DNA of 13,535 nucleotides, taken from assembly GCA_946535435.1 (NCBI GenBank), contig CAMNDM010000070.1:1-13535 (forward strand). Reading direction: 5' to 3'. A program made the translations under genes and the position numbers. Within the stretch, counting starts at the first letter, position 1. Each line of letters opens with the position of its first letter. The notes beneath the pieces are model-generated. The model was not told where the DNA came from, made no database searches, and worked only from the letters and a program-made list of their open reading frames with translations. Positions 13,346 through 13,535 of this stretch are shown in pieces. This DNA comes from Physcocola sp002396385. Lineage in GTDB: Bacteria; Bacteroidota; Bacteroidia; Bacteroidales; Paludibacteraceae.

Positions 13346-13535
13346 ATGGGAAAATACTTGGATCCGAAATACGACTTGACATTTAAGGCGGTGTTCGCAG
13401 AGCACCCCGACCTTATTATCAGCTTCTTGAATGCGCTGCTGCCTTTCAAGGAAGGGGCAAAAGTGTCGGAAGTCGAATACCTGCCACCGGAGTTGGTTCC
13501 CGACAGCCCGTTGAAAAAGTACTCCATAGTCGACG
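13346..13535 (+). CDS. Rpn-family PD-(D/E)XK nuclease / putative transposase, 5' part
   Basis: The first 63 codons of a gene that runs off the right edge. The product begins MGKYLDPKYDLTFKAVFAEHP, then LIISFLNALLPF, KVSEVEYLPPELVPDSP and YSIVD, the usual opening of the recombination-promoting nuclease / PDDEXK_2 family, common in Bacteroidota and often labelled transposase. The YSIVD Asp is likely the first catalytic acid of the PD-(D/E)XK site; the ExQ part would follow beyond the edge. These proteins are thought to act as DNA endonucleases; many genomes carry several copies. Completeness cannot be judged. It has its own promoter and is divergent from the methyltransferase gene. Confidence 0.85.
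   Translation, partial: MGKYLDPKYDLTFKAVFAEHPDLIISFLNALLPFKEGAKVSEVEYLPPELVPDSPLKKYSIVD

Overview
The window looks like a chromosomal segment of a Bacteroidota bacterium, most likely Prevotellaceae (Prevotella-like). Three things support this: the enolase sequence, including its FYDYKQLKNG...KDPNGKKLSADEQ segment, resembles Prevotella enolases more than Bacteroides ones as I remember them; promoters carry the Bacteroidota -7 element TAnnTTTG; and exported lipoproteins have a Cys followed by Asp-rich residues, as in surface-exposed Bacteroidota lipoproteins. No mobile element, rRNA, tRNA or CRISPR array is evident, apart from the start of an Rpn-type nuclease gene at the right edge.

Layout. 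62-1048: lipoprotein with a formylglycine-generating-enzyme-like (SUMF1) fold. 1195-1728: calycin-like lipoprotein with its own promoter element and a clear terminator. 1939-10609: one tightly packed six-gene heme operon, hmuY-hmuR-hmuS-hmuT-hmuU-hmuV. 10768-12075: enolase, with its own promoter and a strong terminator at 12110-12139. 12157-12816, minus strand: a class I SAM methyltransferase converging on that terminator. 12817-13345: a gene-free AT-rich stretch with recurring TTTGCA motifs and inverted repeats. 13346 to the right edge: the 5' part of an Rpn/PD-(D/E)XK family gene.

How the genes work together. HmuY (surface hemophore) and HmuR (TonB-dependent receptor) bring heme into the periplasm. 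HmuS is a 1465-residue CobN/ChlH-type chelatase with one membrane anchor at each end, so its body is predicted to sit in the periplasm, where there is no ATP. No AAA+ chelatase partner and no heme ABC transporter are encoded in the window. Instead hmuS is followed by a polytopic membrane protein (HmuT), an ExbB/TolQ/MotA-type subunit (HmuU) and a small DUF2149 protein (HmuV) whose membrane segment resembles ExbD. The most interesting reading is a chelatase run in reverse (iron removal from heme) and powered by an ion-gradient motor rather than ATP. In this version the His residues expected to bind heme in HmuY and HmuR are missing and Met residues sit nearby; HmuS also has a Met/Lys-rich insertion.
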